A stretch of 7,014 bases of DNA from Candidatus Aminicenantota bacterium. GTDB lineage: Bacteria; Acidobacteriota; Aminicenantia; UBA2199. The DNA lies in the NCBI GenBank assembly GCA_023137075.1, contig JAGLQA010000143.1, positions 1-7,014 on the forward strand, in the 5' to 3' direction. A model generated the notes under the pieces. It was not told where the DNA came from. It searched no databases and was given only the letters and a program-made list of their open reading frames with translations. The first letter of the stretch is position 1. The number at the start of each line of letters is the position of its first letter. Of this stretch, positions 1 through 5,278 are shown piece by piece. Position numbers and translations under genes: made by a program.

Positions 1-299
1 CGGGACTTCTCGATGGTATAGTCGAAAAATCGAATATTGTTGTATTCATCCTGGATAATTCCACCGTTGCCATGACCGGCGGTCAGAAGTCCCATGCCGA
101 GAACAGGCTTGAGAGTATTTGTCTCGGGCTCGGCGTTGAGAAAGAGCATGTCCGGATTATAAATCCAATCAAGAAGAACCATGAACAATTCGTAAAAATT
201 ATTAAGGAAGAACTTAACTATAAAGGTGTATCTGTTATCATTCCCACCAGGGAATGTATACAAACTTTGAGAAAAAAAATGAAAGCTAAAAAAGCTTGA
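1..299 (+). CDS. iorA: Indolepyruvate:ferredoxin oxidoreductase alpha subunit, C-terminal part (5' truncated by window)
   Basis: The frame is open from base 3 to the TGA at 297-299, giving 98 residues of a protein that begins outside the window. IorA binds thiamine diphosphate and, with IorB, oxidatively decarboxylates aryl pyruvates such as indolepyruvate to aryl-acetyl-CoA, passing electrons to ferredoxin in the cytoplasm. The visible part carries the end of the TPP-binding domain: a hydrophobic strand leading to LDNSTVAMTGGQ, the cofactor-loop signature of this family. It then runs through the last helices to a strand ending VSVIIPTREC. Most IorA proteins continue from that strand into a C-terminal domain binding two 4Fe-4S clusters. 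Here the protein stops about 13 residues later with a lysine-rich tail and only one nearby cysteine, so that domain is absent. iorB follows 17 bases downstream, so the two form an operon. Family assignment is firm; substrate range is not shown by the fragment. Confidence 0.88.
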   Translation, partial: GLLDGIVEKSNIVVFILDNSTVAMTGGQKSHAENRLESICLGLGVEKEHVRIINPIKKNHEQFVKIIKEELNYKGVSVIIPTRECIQTLRKKMKAKKA

Positions 300-304
300 G
301 GATT

Positions 305-310
305 GAGGAG
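305..310 (+). promoter_or_regulatory. Ribosome binding site that fixes the iorB start
   Basis: GAGGAG lies six bases before the ATG at 317. An upstream in-frame TTG at 296 overlaps the iorA stop but has no comparable site, so the ATG at 317 is preferred. Confidence 0.75.
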
Positions 311-316
311 ACAATA

Positions 317-901
317 ATGAAATGTGATATTGTACTCGCAGGTGTAGGGGGACAGGGCATCCTTGCCATTGCAGCGGTTATCAGTTATGCGGCAATCGAA
401 TCCGGTCTTTATCTAAAGCAGGCTGAAGTTCACGGTATGTCCCAGAGAGGAGGGAATGTACAGTCCCATCTCAGGCTTTCGGATAAAGAGATATTTTCGG
501 ATCTTGTGCCCTTTGGCGGGGCGGATTTGATTATTGCAGTGGAACCGATGGAAGCACTCCGTTATCTTCCATATCTTTCGCCTGAGGGCTGGATTATAGC
601 GAACACAACACCTTTTGTGAATATACACGACTACCCGGAAATAGGGGAAGTCCTAACTGAGATTAACCAGCAGCCGCAGCAGGTTACCCTTGATGCGGAT
701 GCCGTGGCCAGGGAGGTAGGACATCCCCGGGGAATGAACATCGTAATTGCCGGTGCGGCTTCCGTTTTTTTAGATGTTCCCTTTGAAAAAATGGAAGAGG
801 GCATCAAAACTATTTTTGCCGGTAAAGGTGCGGATATCGTTAATAAGAACCTTGTAGCACTGAGAGCAGGAAGAAAATACTCAAAAAAAAATCACGGGTA
901 A
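317..901 (+). CDS. iorB: Indolepyruvate:ferredoxin oxidoreductase beta subunit
   Basis: This 194-aa protein is the gamma-type subunit of the 2-oxoacid:ferredoxin oxidoreductase superfamily. It partners IorA in CoA-dependent oxidation of aryl pyruvates (indole-, phenyl-, hydroxyphenylpyruvate). Its length is normal for IorB. Signatures seen are the N-terminal strand and glycine loop IVLAGVGGQG (residues 5-14), then AEVHGMSQRGGNVQSHLR (about 36-53), which is highly typical of IorB. ADLIIAVEPMEALRYLPYL follows at about 68-86. The start is the ATG at 317, behind GAGGAG. It follows iorA with no room for a separate promoter and is the last gene of that operon: its TAA stop sits in the loop of a terminator hairpin at 893-907. 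A sampled stretch of the gene (421-480) is visibly more GC-rich than the accessory genes further right. Confidence is high for family and orientation, lower for exact physiological substrate. Confidence 0.95.
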   Translation: MKCDIVLAGVGGQGILAIAAVISYAAIESGLYLKQAEVHGMSQRGGNVQSHLRLSDKEIFSDLVPFGGADLIIAVEPMEALRYLPYLSPEGWIIANTTPFVNIHDYPEIGEVLTEINQQPQQVTLDADAVAREVGHPRGMNIVIAGAASVFLDVPFEKMEEGIKTIFAGKGADIVNKNLVALRAGRKYSKKNHG

Positions 902-913
902 TCCGTGGATTTT
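883..913. terminator. Shared (bidirectional) intrinsic terminator between convergent iorB and O-methyltransferase 1
   Basis: The stem CACGG (893-897) pairs with CCGTG (903-907) around the loop GTAAT, which contains the iorB stop codon. It is extended by an A-tract on the left (883-891) and ATTTT on the right (909-913). Read on the minus strand the hairpin is followed by nine T residues, a strong intrinsic terminator for the methyltransferase. On the plus strand the T-run is short (four), so it is weaker for iorAB. Confidence 0.72.
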
Positions 914-916
914 AAT

Positions 917-1951
917 CTAAATCGGTTCTGCCTCAATTATACTTAACGTTGATTTTGTCGGCAATATTTCAGTCAAATTGAATCCTGCTGCGTTAAATAT
1001 TCTTGCGAATTCAGCCTTTGTTCGTTCAAGACCACCCGCTACTACCATCATTCTGATATCGTCGCTTTTTAATGGAGAGGGAGCATTTCCATCCGGGACA
1101 ACACCCTCAACAACCAATAGTTTCCCACTATCGGAGATTGACCTTCTGCAATTCTTTAATATAGAGATACATTGAGTGTCATCCCAGTCATGAAGAACTC
1201 TCTTGAGGATAAAGACTTTGCCTTCCGGTACGGACTCAAACATATCTCCTGCTACCAGTTTGCAGCGGTCTGACAAGCCCTCTCTTTCGATTAAAACTTT
1301 AGCTTCATTGATAACATAGGGCAAATCATACAAGATTCCATGCATACCAGTATTTATATTCATTATAGCGGAGATGAGTGTTCCCTTCCCACCGCCAATG
1401 TCCACAATGTCGGAGATTCCTGAGAAGTCATAGGATTTTGCTACAGAGGCCGCCATCGGTTCCGTAAATTTTGTCATGACTTCGTTAAAGATTTCGGCGG
1501 CCTCTGAATCTTGTTTAAGATACTCAAAAAGACTCATACCATGGACATGGTTAAATGCCTGTTTGCCGGTCTTTACGCAGTAGAGAAGTTCACCAAAGGG
1601 TCTATGGAACCAATCTTCACCTGTTAAGATTACCCAGGTACGTAACGATCCGGGCATATCACTTTGTAAAGGAACAGCACTTGGTGTTAGTTCAAATTGG
1701 CCATCCGTATTCTCGGCGAATATTCCATAGCTTGCGAGTGTCCGAAGAACACGGTAAAGCGATTGGGGGTAAGCTTTAACCGCCTCCGCAAGTTCATCAA
1801 TACTTTTAGGACCATTACCCAGGAGATCTGCAATGCCGATTTTTGCAGCCACATAGAGCAGATTTGGAATAATCCTGTTGTTAATTATTCCAGGAATTAC
1901 TGATTCCGATGGGGGCTGATTTGTATCTAACAAATTCTCTTGTTTAGACAT
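917..1951 (-). CDS. SAM-dependent O-methyltransferase 1 (COMT / hydroxyneurosporene methyltransferase-like)
   Basis: This 344-aa protein belongs to methyltransferase family 2, which includes plant COMT, CrtF, acetylserotonin O-methyltransferase and BchU. It transfers methyl from SAM, usually to a hydroxyl on an aromatic or isoprenoid substrate. An N-terminal winged-helix dimerisation domain (about 25-95: LLYVAAKIGIADLL, then SLYRVLRTLASYGIF) precedes a Rossmann SAM domain. Visible motifs are motif I VDIGGGKG (183-190), the acidic ribose ligand in YDLP (D209), AGDMF (234-238), LHDWDD with the likely catalytic base H254, VVEG (E282) and GGLERT (E309). The His and both Glu positions match the COMT catalytic set, so it is probably active. 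The ATG at 1951 follows TAGGAG at seven bases; an in-frame GTG at 1972 lies upstream of that site and is rejected. It is divergent from methyltransferase 2 and has its own promoter and terminator. The substrate cannot be read from the sequence. Confidence 0.9.
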   Translation of the reverse strand: MSKQENLLDTNQPPSESVIPGIINNRIIPNLLYVAAKIGIADLLGNGPKSIDELAEAVKAYPQSLYRVLRTLASYGIFAENTDGQFELTPSAVPLQSDMPGSLRTWVILTGEDWFHRPFGELLYCVKTGKQAFNHVHGMSLFEYLKQDSEAAEIFNEVMTKFTEPMAASVAKSYDFSGISDIVDIGGGKGTLISAIMNINTGMHGILYDLPYVINEAKVLIEREGLSDRCKLVAGDMFESVPEGKVFILKRVLHDWDDTQCISILKNCRRSISDSGKLLVVEGVVPDGNAPSPLKSDDIRMMVVAGGLERTKAEFARIFNAAGFNLTEILPTKSTLSIIEAEPI

Positions 1952-1958
1952 AACTTTG

Positions 1959-1963
1959 CTCCT
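1959..1963 (-). promoter_or_regulatory. Ribosome binding site that fixes the O-methyltransferase 1 start
   Basis: AGGAG on the minus strand lies seven bases before the ATG at 1951-1949. It falls inside the longer GTG-initiated reading frame, which rules against that longer start. A short inverted repeat, ACGAT / ATCGT (1971-1975 and 1982-1986), sits just upstream and could form a weak five-pair stem near this site. Confidence 0.7.
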
Positions 1964-2066
1964 ATTAATCACGATGATAAAATCGTAACATTCCGGCGAT
2001 ATATTTTTTAGTATTTTTAACTTTTGTTAATTAGCGTTGTCAGGATATTATTTTTTTATCATAAGG

Positions 2067-2216
2067 TTATATAATAATGGATAAATAGACGAAAGTCAAA
2101 TAAATAATAAGATATTTTCCTATTTTACAATTGCTCCCGAAACCCTCATAACGTGTAACATACAACGAATTCCGAACATCATTAAACATTTGATGAGAAA
2201 TTTCAGGCATAGCCAT
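2067..2216 (-). CDS. Possible small protein (47-49 aa) with a hydrophobic C-terminus
   Basis: A minus-strand frame opens at the ATG at 2216 (or the ATG at 2210) and ends at the TAA at 2069-2067. GGGAG lies eight bases before the second ATG, within a purine-rich stretch, and an in-frame stop lies a few codons upstream of the first ATG. The product begins MAMPEISHQMFND, has a mixed polar middle (RYEGFGSNCKIG) and ends in an uncharged hydrophobic run, YLIIYLTFVYLSIII, long enough for one short membrane segment. Its 3' end overlaps the methyltransferase 1 promoter, so expression could influence that gene. I do not recognise it. It could be a small membrane peptide, the remnant of a larger element, or chance in AT-rich DNA. 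No convincing minus-strand promoter was found upstream. Confidence 0.25.
   Translation of the reverse strand: MAMPEISHQMFNDVRNSLYVTRYEGFGSNCKIGKYLIIYLTFVYLSIII
2071..2099 (-). promoter_or_regulatory. Sigma-70-like promoter for O-methyltransferase 1
   Basis: Reading the minus strand, TTGACT (2099-2094) is followed after exactly 17 bases by TATTAT (2076-2071). Each matches its consensus at five of six positions. A start near 2064 would give a leader of about 113 bases before the ATG at 1951. Confidence 0.6.
2177..2195. repeat. Inverted repeat CATCA-N9-TGATG, possible operator
   Basis: CATCA (2177-2181) and TGATG (2191-2195) flank TTAAACATT. The site lies between the two divergent promoters and contains the TCATTAAACATTT motif (2179-2191) that recurs exactly upstream of the last gene, at 6817-6829. 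It could be a regulator-binding site, but it is short and AT-rich, so chance remains possible. Confidence 0.3.
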
Positions 2217-2252
2217 CTCTCCCTTTATCTCTCTCCTTTACCTTCCGGATTA

Positions 2253-2281
2253 TTTACTTTTTCTCAGTTATTTGCTATAAT
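2253..2281 (+). promoter_or_regulatory. Extended -10 promoter for O-methyltransferase 2
   Basis: TTTACT (2253-2258), a 17-base spacer and TATAAT (2276-2281) preceded by TGC form a consensus extended -10 promoter. The -10 is the left half of a perfect 12-base palindrome, TATAATATTATA (2276-2287). The minus strand therefore also reads TATAAT, but without a good -35 there. The expected start is near 2288. Confidence 0.6.
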
Positions 2282-2342
2282 ATTATAAACATTTTTCAAG
2301 ATACCGGTCGAAAAACGACCCACCTAACGGTGGGGAAAAAAT

Positions 2343-2375
2343 ATGTCGAAAATGTTGGCCAATACCGCCTTGTAG
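2343..2375 (+). CDS. Possible 10-residue leader peptide upstream of O-methyltransferase 2
   Basis: ATG at 2343 opens a frame reading MSKMLANTAL and stops at the TAG at 2373-2375. A GGTGGGG stretch (2329-2335) sits seven bases upstream and could serve as its ribosome site. That stretch is also one arm of leader stem 2, so folding would hide it. The stop lies nine bases before the AGGAGG of the methyltransferase gene, a position suited to translational coupling or attenuation. The peptide has no run of one amino acid that would point to a classical amino-acid attenuator. It may be chance. Confidence 0.25.
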   Translation: MSKMLANTAL

Positions 2376-2384
2376 TGGCATAAT

Positions 2385-2390
2385 AGGAGG
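2385..2390 (+). promoter_or_regulatory. Ribosome binding site that selects the GTG start of O-methyltransferase 2
   Basis: AGGAGG lies seven bases before GTG at 2398. A nearer ATG at 2393 is out of frame, only two bases from the site, and reads ATG CAG TGA, so it cannot start the protein. Its TGA overlaps the true GTG. Confidence 0.75.
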
Positions 2391-2397
2391 AAATGCA

Positions 2398-3504
2398 GTG
2401 AGTAAAAATGAAAAACCAAAAGTTCCCCCATTACCAATTATTAATATGGTGATACGTTTTACAAATTTTTTAGTAAAATTAAGAAGAAAAATTTTACCCC
2501 CCCAGGTTCTGTTAGTAGAATCTCTGATTGAAAACTTTGTTATAGAGAGGTGTATTTATATTACTACGGAAGCGTGGATTCCGGATATGTTGGCAGGTGG
2601 CCCCAAGAATATAGAACAACTGGCAAAAAATACCGGGTTGAATGAAGATGCTTTATACCGCGTTATGCGTGCGTTGACAGGTGTCGGTATTTTCAAGGAG
2701 AAAAAAGGAAAAGTTTTCGGAAATACAAATTTGTCGAAGAGTCTTCAGTCTAATATTGTCGGATCAATGGCGGCTTTAGCGAAATATACCGGTGCTGCAT
2801 GGAATATTCGTGAATGGGCTGATATATACCAGAGTATAGAAAAAGGCAAGGACATTTTTCAAATCAAATATGGAAAAAAATTATTTGATTGGCTTGAGGA
2901 AAACCCGGAAGAATTTAGAATATTTGATGAAGCAATGACTCCAATTTCAAGACTCAGCGACAATCCCATTACAGCAGCTTATAACTTTTCCGGGATCGGT
3001 TCAATAGTGGATATTGGAGCTGGTCACGGTTTTCAACTTGCTGCCATCCTGAAAGCAAATCCGAAGATGAAGGGAGGGCTTTTCGAGCTTGAGCGGGTTA
3101 TGTTGGCTGCAAAACAGGAAGAAGCTTTAAATGACCCACTTGTAAAAGATAGGGTTAAATTTGCTGCCGGAGACTTTTTCAAATCGGCTCCTAAAGGATA
3201 CGATGCCTATTTTATGAAATCTATTTTACACGATTGGAGTGATAACGATGCCATTAAAATACTCAAAAATTGCCGGAGAGCGATACATGATAAGGGAAAA
3301 TTACTCGTTGTGGACATGGTAGTAAAAAGCGACAATAAACCTCATCTTTCAAAATATTTCGATATTGCAATGATTCTTTTAGTAAACGGAAGAGAACGCA
3401 CCAGGGAAGGTTTTGAAAAGATTTTTAAAGAGTCCGGATTTAAACTAAACCGCATAATCCCAACTATTTCACCCTATTATATTGTAGAGGGAGTCCCGAT
3501 CTAA
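2398..3504 (+). CDS. SAM-dependent O-methyltransferase 2 (COMT / hydroxyneurosporene methyltransferase-like), diverged paralogue
   Basis: This 368-aa member of methyltransferase family 2 starts at a GTG. A basic-hydrophobic N-terminal extension (about 12-45, including KLRRK) precedes the winged-helix dimerisation domain (to about 100, with ALYRVMRALTGVGIF). The SAM-binding domain follows. Seen motifs are VDIGAGHG (204-211), the acidic ligand in FELE (E230), AGDFF (257-261), LHDW with the probable catalytic base H278, VVDM (D306) and NGRERT (E333). The C-terminal half is plainly related to methyltransferase 1 (both share ILKNCRR and GKLLVV). It differs at three active-site-region spots: the third Gly of motif I is Ala, DLP is ELE, and the first catalytic-type Glu is Asp. 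These suggest a different substrate, or a reaction other than simple O-methylation. It has its own promoter, a structured leader and a terminator. The gene is very A-rich. The family call is secure; the substrate is unknown. Confidence 0.9.
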   Translation: MSKNEKPKVPPLPIINMVIRFTNFLVKLRRKILPPQVLLVESLIENFVIERCIYITTEAWIPDMLAGGPKNIEQLAKNTGLNEDALYRVMRALTGVGIFKEKKGKVFGNTNLSKSLQSNIVGSMAALAKYTGAAWNIREWADIYQSIEKGKDIFQIKYGKKLFDWLEENPEEFRIFDEAMTPISRLSDNPITAAYNFSGIGSIVDIGAGHGFQLAAILKANPKMKGGLFELERVMLAAKQEEALNDPLVKDRVKFAAGDFFKSAPKGYDAYFMKSILHDWSDNDAIKILKNCRRAIHDKGKLLVVDMVVKSDNKPHLSKYFDIAMILLVNGRERTREGFEKIFKESGFKLNRIIPTISPYYIVEGVPI

Positions 3505-3631
3505 CAGCTACCCGATGAGTTTTTCAATTCATTGAATGATTGCTTTAAAAAAATATTGTAAGAAACACGCAGATTTCCCTATGATTTCTCCTATATTGAA
3601 TTGCAGAGGATAATAGCGTTGTAAAACGCTA
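3505..3631. other. Convergent intergenic region
   Basis: These 127 bases lie between methyltransferase 2 and the first radical SAM gene. Apart from the terminator at the right edge they hold only a small inverted repeat, TTCAA-TTCA-TTGAA (3523-3536), with no T-run on either strand. No ORF or RNA gene is supported. Confidence 0.6.
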
Positions 3632-3641
3632 TTATTTTATT
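3610..3641 (+). terminator. Intrinsic terminator of O-methyltransferase 2
   Basis: A perfect 11-pair stem, ATAATAGCGTT (3610-3620) with AACGCTATTAT (3625-3635), encloses the loop GTAA and runs into TTTATT. The plus strand therefore has a good terminator. The right arm contains the stop codon (3632-3634) of the convergent radical SAM gene. On the minus strand the hairpin is followed by CCTCTGC rather than T residues, so it serves that gene poorly. Confidence 0.8.
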
Positions 3642-5131
3642 TCTTTAAAAAGTTGGGGATTTTTGAACTCTAGGATTTTCCGCTTCATGAAGTTGATCCC
3701 CAGGATTTTCTTTACTTTATTGGTAAAGATGTAAAATTTCCACCAGGGAAGCTGGGGGCAAAATAACCTTATGATCAAATTTTGTATTTTTAAAACAATA
3801 TTCGATATATTCTGACGTCTTTCGGGAATGACCACGTTAGGAAGGTATTTCAACATCATACGATAACTAACAGTTGAAATATCGTCTAAGCTTATGCTTT
3901 TGGGTTCATAAAATACCGGTCGCAAAAAATTATCATCGGTGCAATGGGGCTTTTCTTTTTTGAATTGTTCCGATATCGCTGCCCCTTTATAGGTACGTAT
4001 TCCATTAAAAACAACAATAAAATCCCAGGGTGAAATAGCTTTTTTTACAGTCTCAAAAGTTTCTTTCAGGGTGTCCATCGTTTCACCCGGAGCACCTAAA
4101 ATTAAATACCACTTTGCCGGAATGTTTACATTACCAAGAAGTTCCGCCGCCCGGAATATGGCCTTACTATTAAAATTTTTACCTAAAGCTTGAAGCATTT
4201 CATCGTTTCCGGATTCGATTCCTAATTCAACCTCCTCAAAATGGGCCTGTTTTAAAAGGTCAACGTACTCCTCATCAATGGCGGAAGGAACTAAGCCCAT
4301 GGTGCGCATCTTGATATTTAATTTTTTCGCAATTATGGCCCTGAGAACAGCTTTTGAATGACCCAGGGGAACATTGAAAGCACTGTCTGTGAATTCGAAA
4401 TATTCGAAACCGGTTTCTTTATAAATTTTTTCAATCTCATCAGCGACCAATTGAGGATCGCGAAGGCGAATTTTCTGGCCTTCGATTATTTTATAGGTGC
4501 AGTAGGTACAATTGAGAGCACACCCCCTCTTAGATTGTATCTGAATGGTGGACTTATATCTGCGGTATGTTTCCAGTTCAAGATATTTTCTATAATCGGG
4601 GAGAGGTAGATCATTCAGTTCGGTAATACGCCATGGCTCATTCTCTTCTATAATCTTTCCATCCTTGCGCCGGGTTAAGCCCTTTAAACCTTTAAGGGAT
4701 TTAGTATTTTCGATGCGTTGGACAAAGTCAACCATAGCAGCTTCACCGTCACCAATTATGGCGTATTCAAGATCAAAATATTCTAATATTTCGGCTCCGC
4801 TTATTCCTACTGCCGGGCCCCCGATAATAATTGGTCCTGAGAACACTTGCTTAAGAGGATCTATTACTTTGGATTTTACCTGTTCAAGTTGAAAAAATGC
4901 ATTGAGCCTTGCCGCAGCATCTATGTTTCTTACTGTAACACCGATTATGTCCGGATTAAAAGCTTTTATAGTATTTTCGATGCCCTGCTTAACATTTTTT
5001 AAAAAACATAAATCCAGAAGATAGATTTTATGCCCGGCTTTTTCCAGGGATGCAGATACCATGCACAATCCGTATGGAAATACAGGAAGAGGCATTATGC
5101 TCAGGTTCGAATTGATCATCAATACTTTCAT
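3632..5131 (-). CDS. Cobalamin-binding-domain radical SAM protein 1 (class-B-methylase-like)
   Basis: This 499-aa protein has the layout of B12-dependent radical SAM enzymes (the BchE and class B methylase group). An N-terminal Rossmann-type cobalamin-binding domain (1-140) shows the PYGLCMVSASLEKAGH helix start, TVRNID (66-71), IIGG (102-105) and GDGEAA (127-132). After a linker ending LPLPDY (175-180) comes the radical SAM barrel with the 4Fe-4S motif C204-x3-C208-x2-C211, DSAFN (249-253), GIESG (304-308) and GAPGET (346-351). There is no DxHxxG motif in the N-terminal domain, so cobalamin would bind without a histidine ligand, as is common in this class. The C-terminal tail (about 441-485) is hydrophobic and basic with PWWKF at 462-466. 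Such enzymes methylate or rearrange unactivated carbon centres; the actual reaction is unknown. The ATG at 5131 follows GTGAGG by five bases. It lies downstream of its paralogue on the same strand, with a 147-base gap. Confidence 0.88.
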   Translation of the reverse strand: MKVLMINSNLSIMPLPVFPYGLCMVSASLEKAGHKIYLLDLCFLKNVKQGIENTIKAFNPDIIGVTVRNIDAAARLNAFFQLEQVKSKVIDPLKQVFSGPIIIGGPAVGISGAEILEYFDLEYAIIGDGEAAMVDFVQRIENTKSLKGLKGLTRRKDGKIIEENEPWRITELNDLPLPDYRKYLELETYRRYKSTIQIQSKRGCALNCTYCTYKIIEGQKIRLRDPQLVADEIEKIYKETGFEYFEFTDSAFNVPLGHSKAVLRAIIAKKLNIKMRTMGLVPSAIDEEYVDLLKQAHFEEVELGIESGNDEMLQALGKNFNSKAIFRAAELLGNVNIPAKWYLILGAPGETMDTLKETFETVKKAISPWDFIVVFNGIRTYKGAAISEQFKKEKPHCTDDNFLRPVFYEPKSISLDDISTVSYRMMLKYLPNVVIPERRQNISNIVLKIQNLIIRLFCPQLPWWKFYIFTNKVKKILGINFMKRKILEFKNPQLFKEIK

Positions 5132-5278
5132 TATTACCTCACTTTTTTAAAATTGAAAAATAACTTCTTTCGATTTGTATTTTATAAAAAATTTGAGAAA
5201 AAAACAATCATTTAGCCAATTTTTTGAGAAGTAAGCTATCTATTTTCTTCAAGATTGACTTACGAAAAAAGACACCTA
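5132..5278 (-). other. Spacer between the tandem radical SAM genes
   Basis: This 147-base AT-rich spacer shows no clear minus-strand terminator after the upstream gene. The only stem seen is GTAAG/CTTAC (5231-5235 with about 5269-5273), with a loop of over 30 bases and no T-run. TTTGAGAA occurs twice (5192-5199 and 5223-5230), 31 bases apart. The genes may be cotranscribed, with an additional internal promoter. Confidence 0.5.
5179..5207 (-). promoter_or_regulatory. Weak candidate promoter for radical SAM gene 1
   Basis: On the minus strand TTGTTT (5207-5202), 17 bases and TAAAAT (5184-5179) precede the gene by about 48 bases. The -10 matches five of six positions but the -35 only three. In DNA this AT-rich, chance matches are common. 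Confidence 0.25.

Larger units (their letters stand above)
1952..2397. other. Divergent control region between the two O-methyltransferase genes
   Basis: This 446-base AT-rich stretch separates the two divergent methyltransferase genes. From left to right it holds the methyltransferase 1 ribosome site and an A/T-rich leader with a TTAAC-TTTT-GTTAA stem (2017-2030). Next come the methyltransferase 1 promoter (2071-2099), a possible small minus-strand ORF (2067-2216) and an inverted repeat around TTAAACATT (2177-2195). A pyrimidine-rich tract (about 2214-2246) follows, then the methyltransferase 2 promoter (2253-2281) and its hairpin-rich leader (2288-2397). No tRNA, CRISPR or insertion-sequence remnant was seen. 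Confidence 0.7.
2288..2397 (+). promoter_or_regulatory. Structured 5' leader of O-methyltransferase 2 with competing hairpins
   Basis: The roughly 110-base leader has stem 1 GGTCG/CGACC (2306-2310 with 2316-2320, loop AAAAA). Stem 2 is CCCACC/GGTGGG (2319-2324 with 2329-2334, loop TAAC), which shares two bases with stem 1. The GGTGG arm (2329-2333) can also pair with CCGCC (2365-2369). CCGC (2365-2368) can instead pair with GTGG (2375-2378), just before AGGAGG. Several of these pairings exclude one another, as in attenuators or riboswitches. I could not match it to a known riboswitch class. Folding was by eye only. Confidence 0.4.

Noticed and set aside
296..316. TTG start for iorB giving a 201-aa protein
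   Set aside because: GAGGAG at 305-310 is placed for the ATG at 317, and the family begins with the MKCDIVLAGVGGQG-like strand, with no extra residues needed.
1952..1972. Seven-residue N-terminal extension of O-methyltransferase 1 from GTG at 1972
   Set aside because: The ribosome site TAGGAG lies within this extension at the correct distance from the ATG at 1951, so the shorter form is the likely protein.
1989..1991. Eight-residue frame (MLRFYHRD) in the O-methyltransferase 1 leader
   Set aside because: There is no ribosome site before its ATG, so translation is unlikely even though it ends beside the real ribosome site.
2306..2335. Tandem hairpins with ACGA and ACGG, resembling a guanidine-II (mini-ykkC) riboswitch
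   Set aside because: In that class ACGR forms the hairpin loop. Here the stable stems put those bases in the 3' arms, with loops AAAAA and TAAC, and the two stems share bases instead of being separated by a linker.
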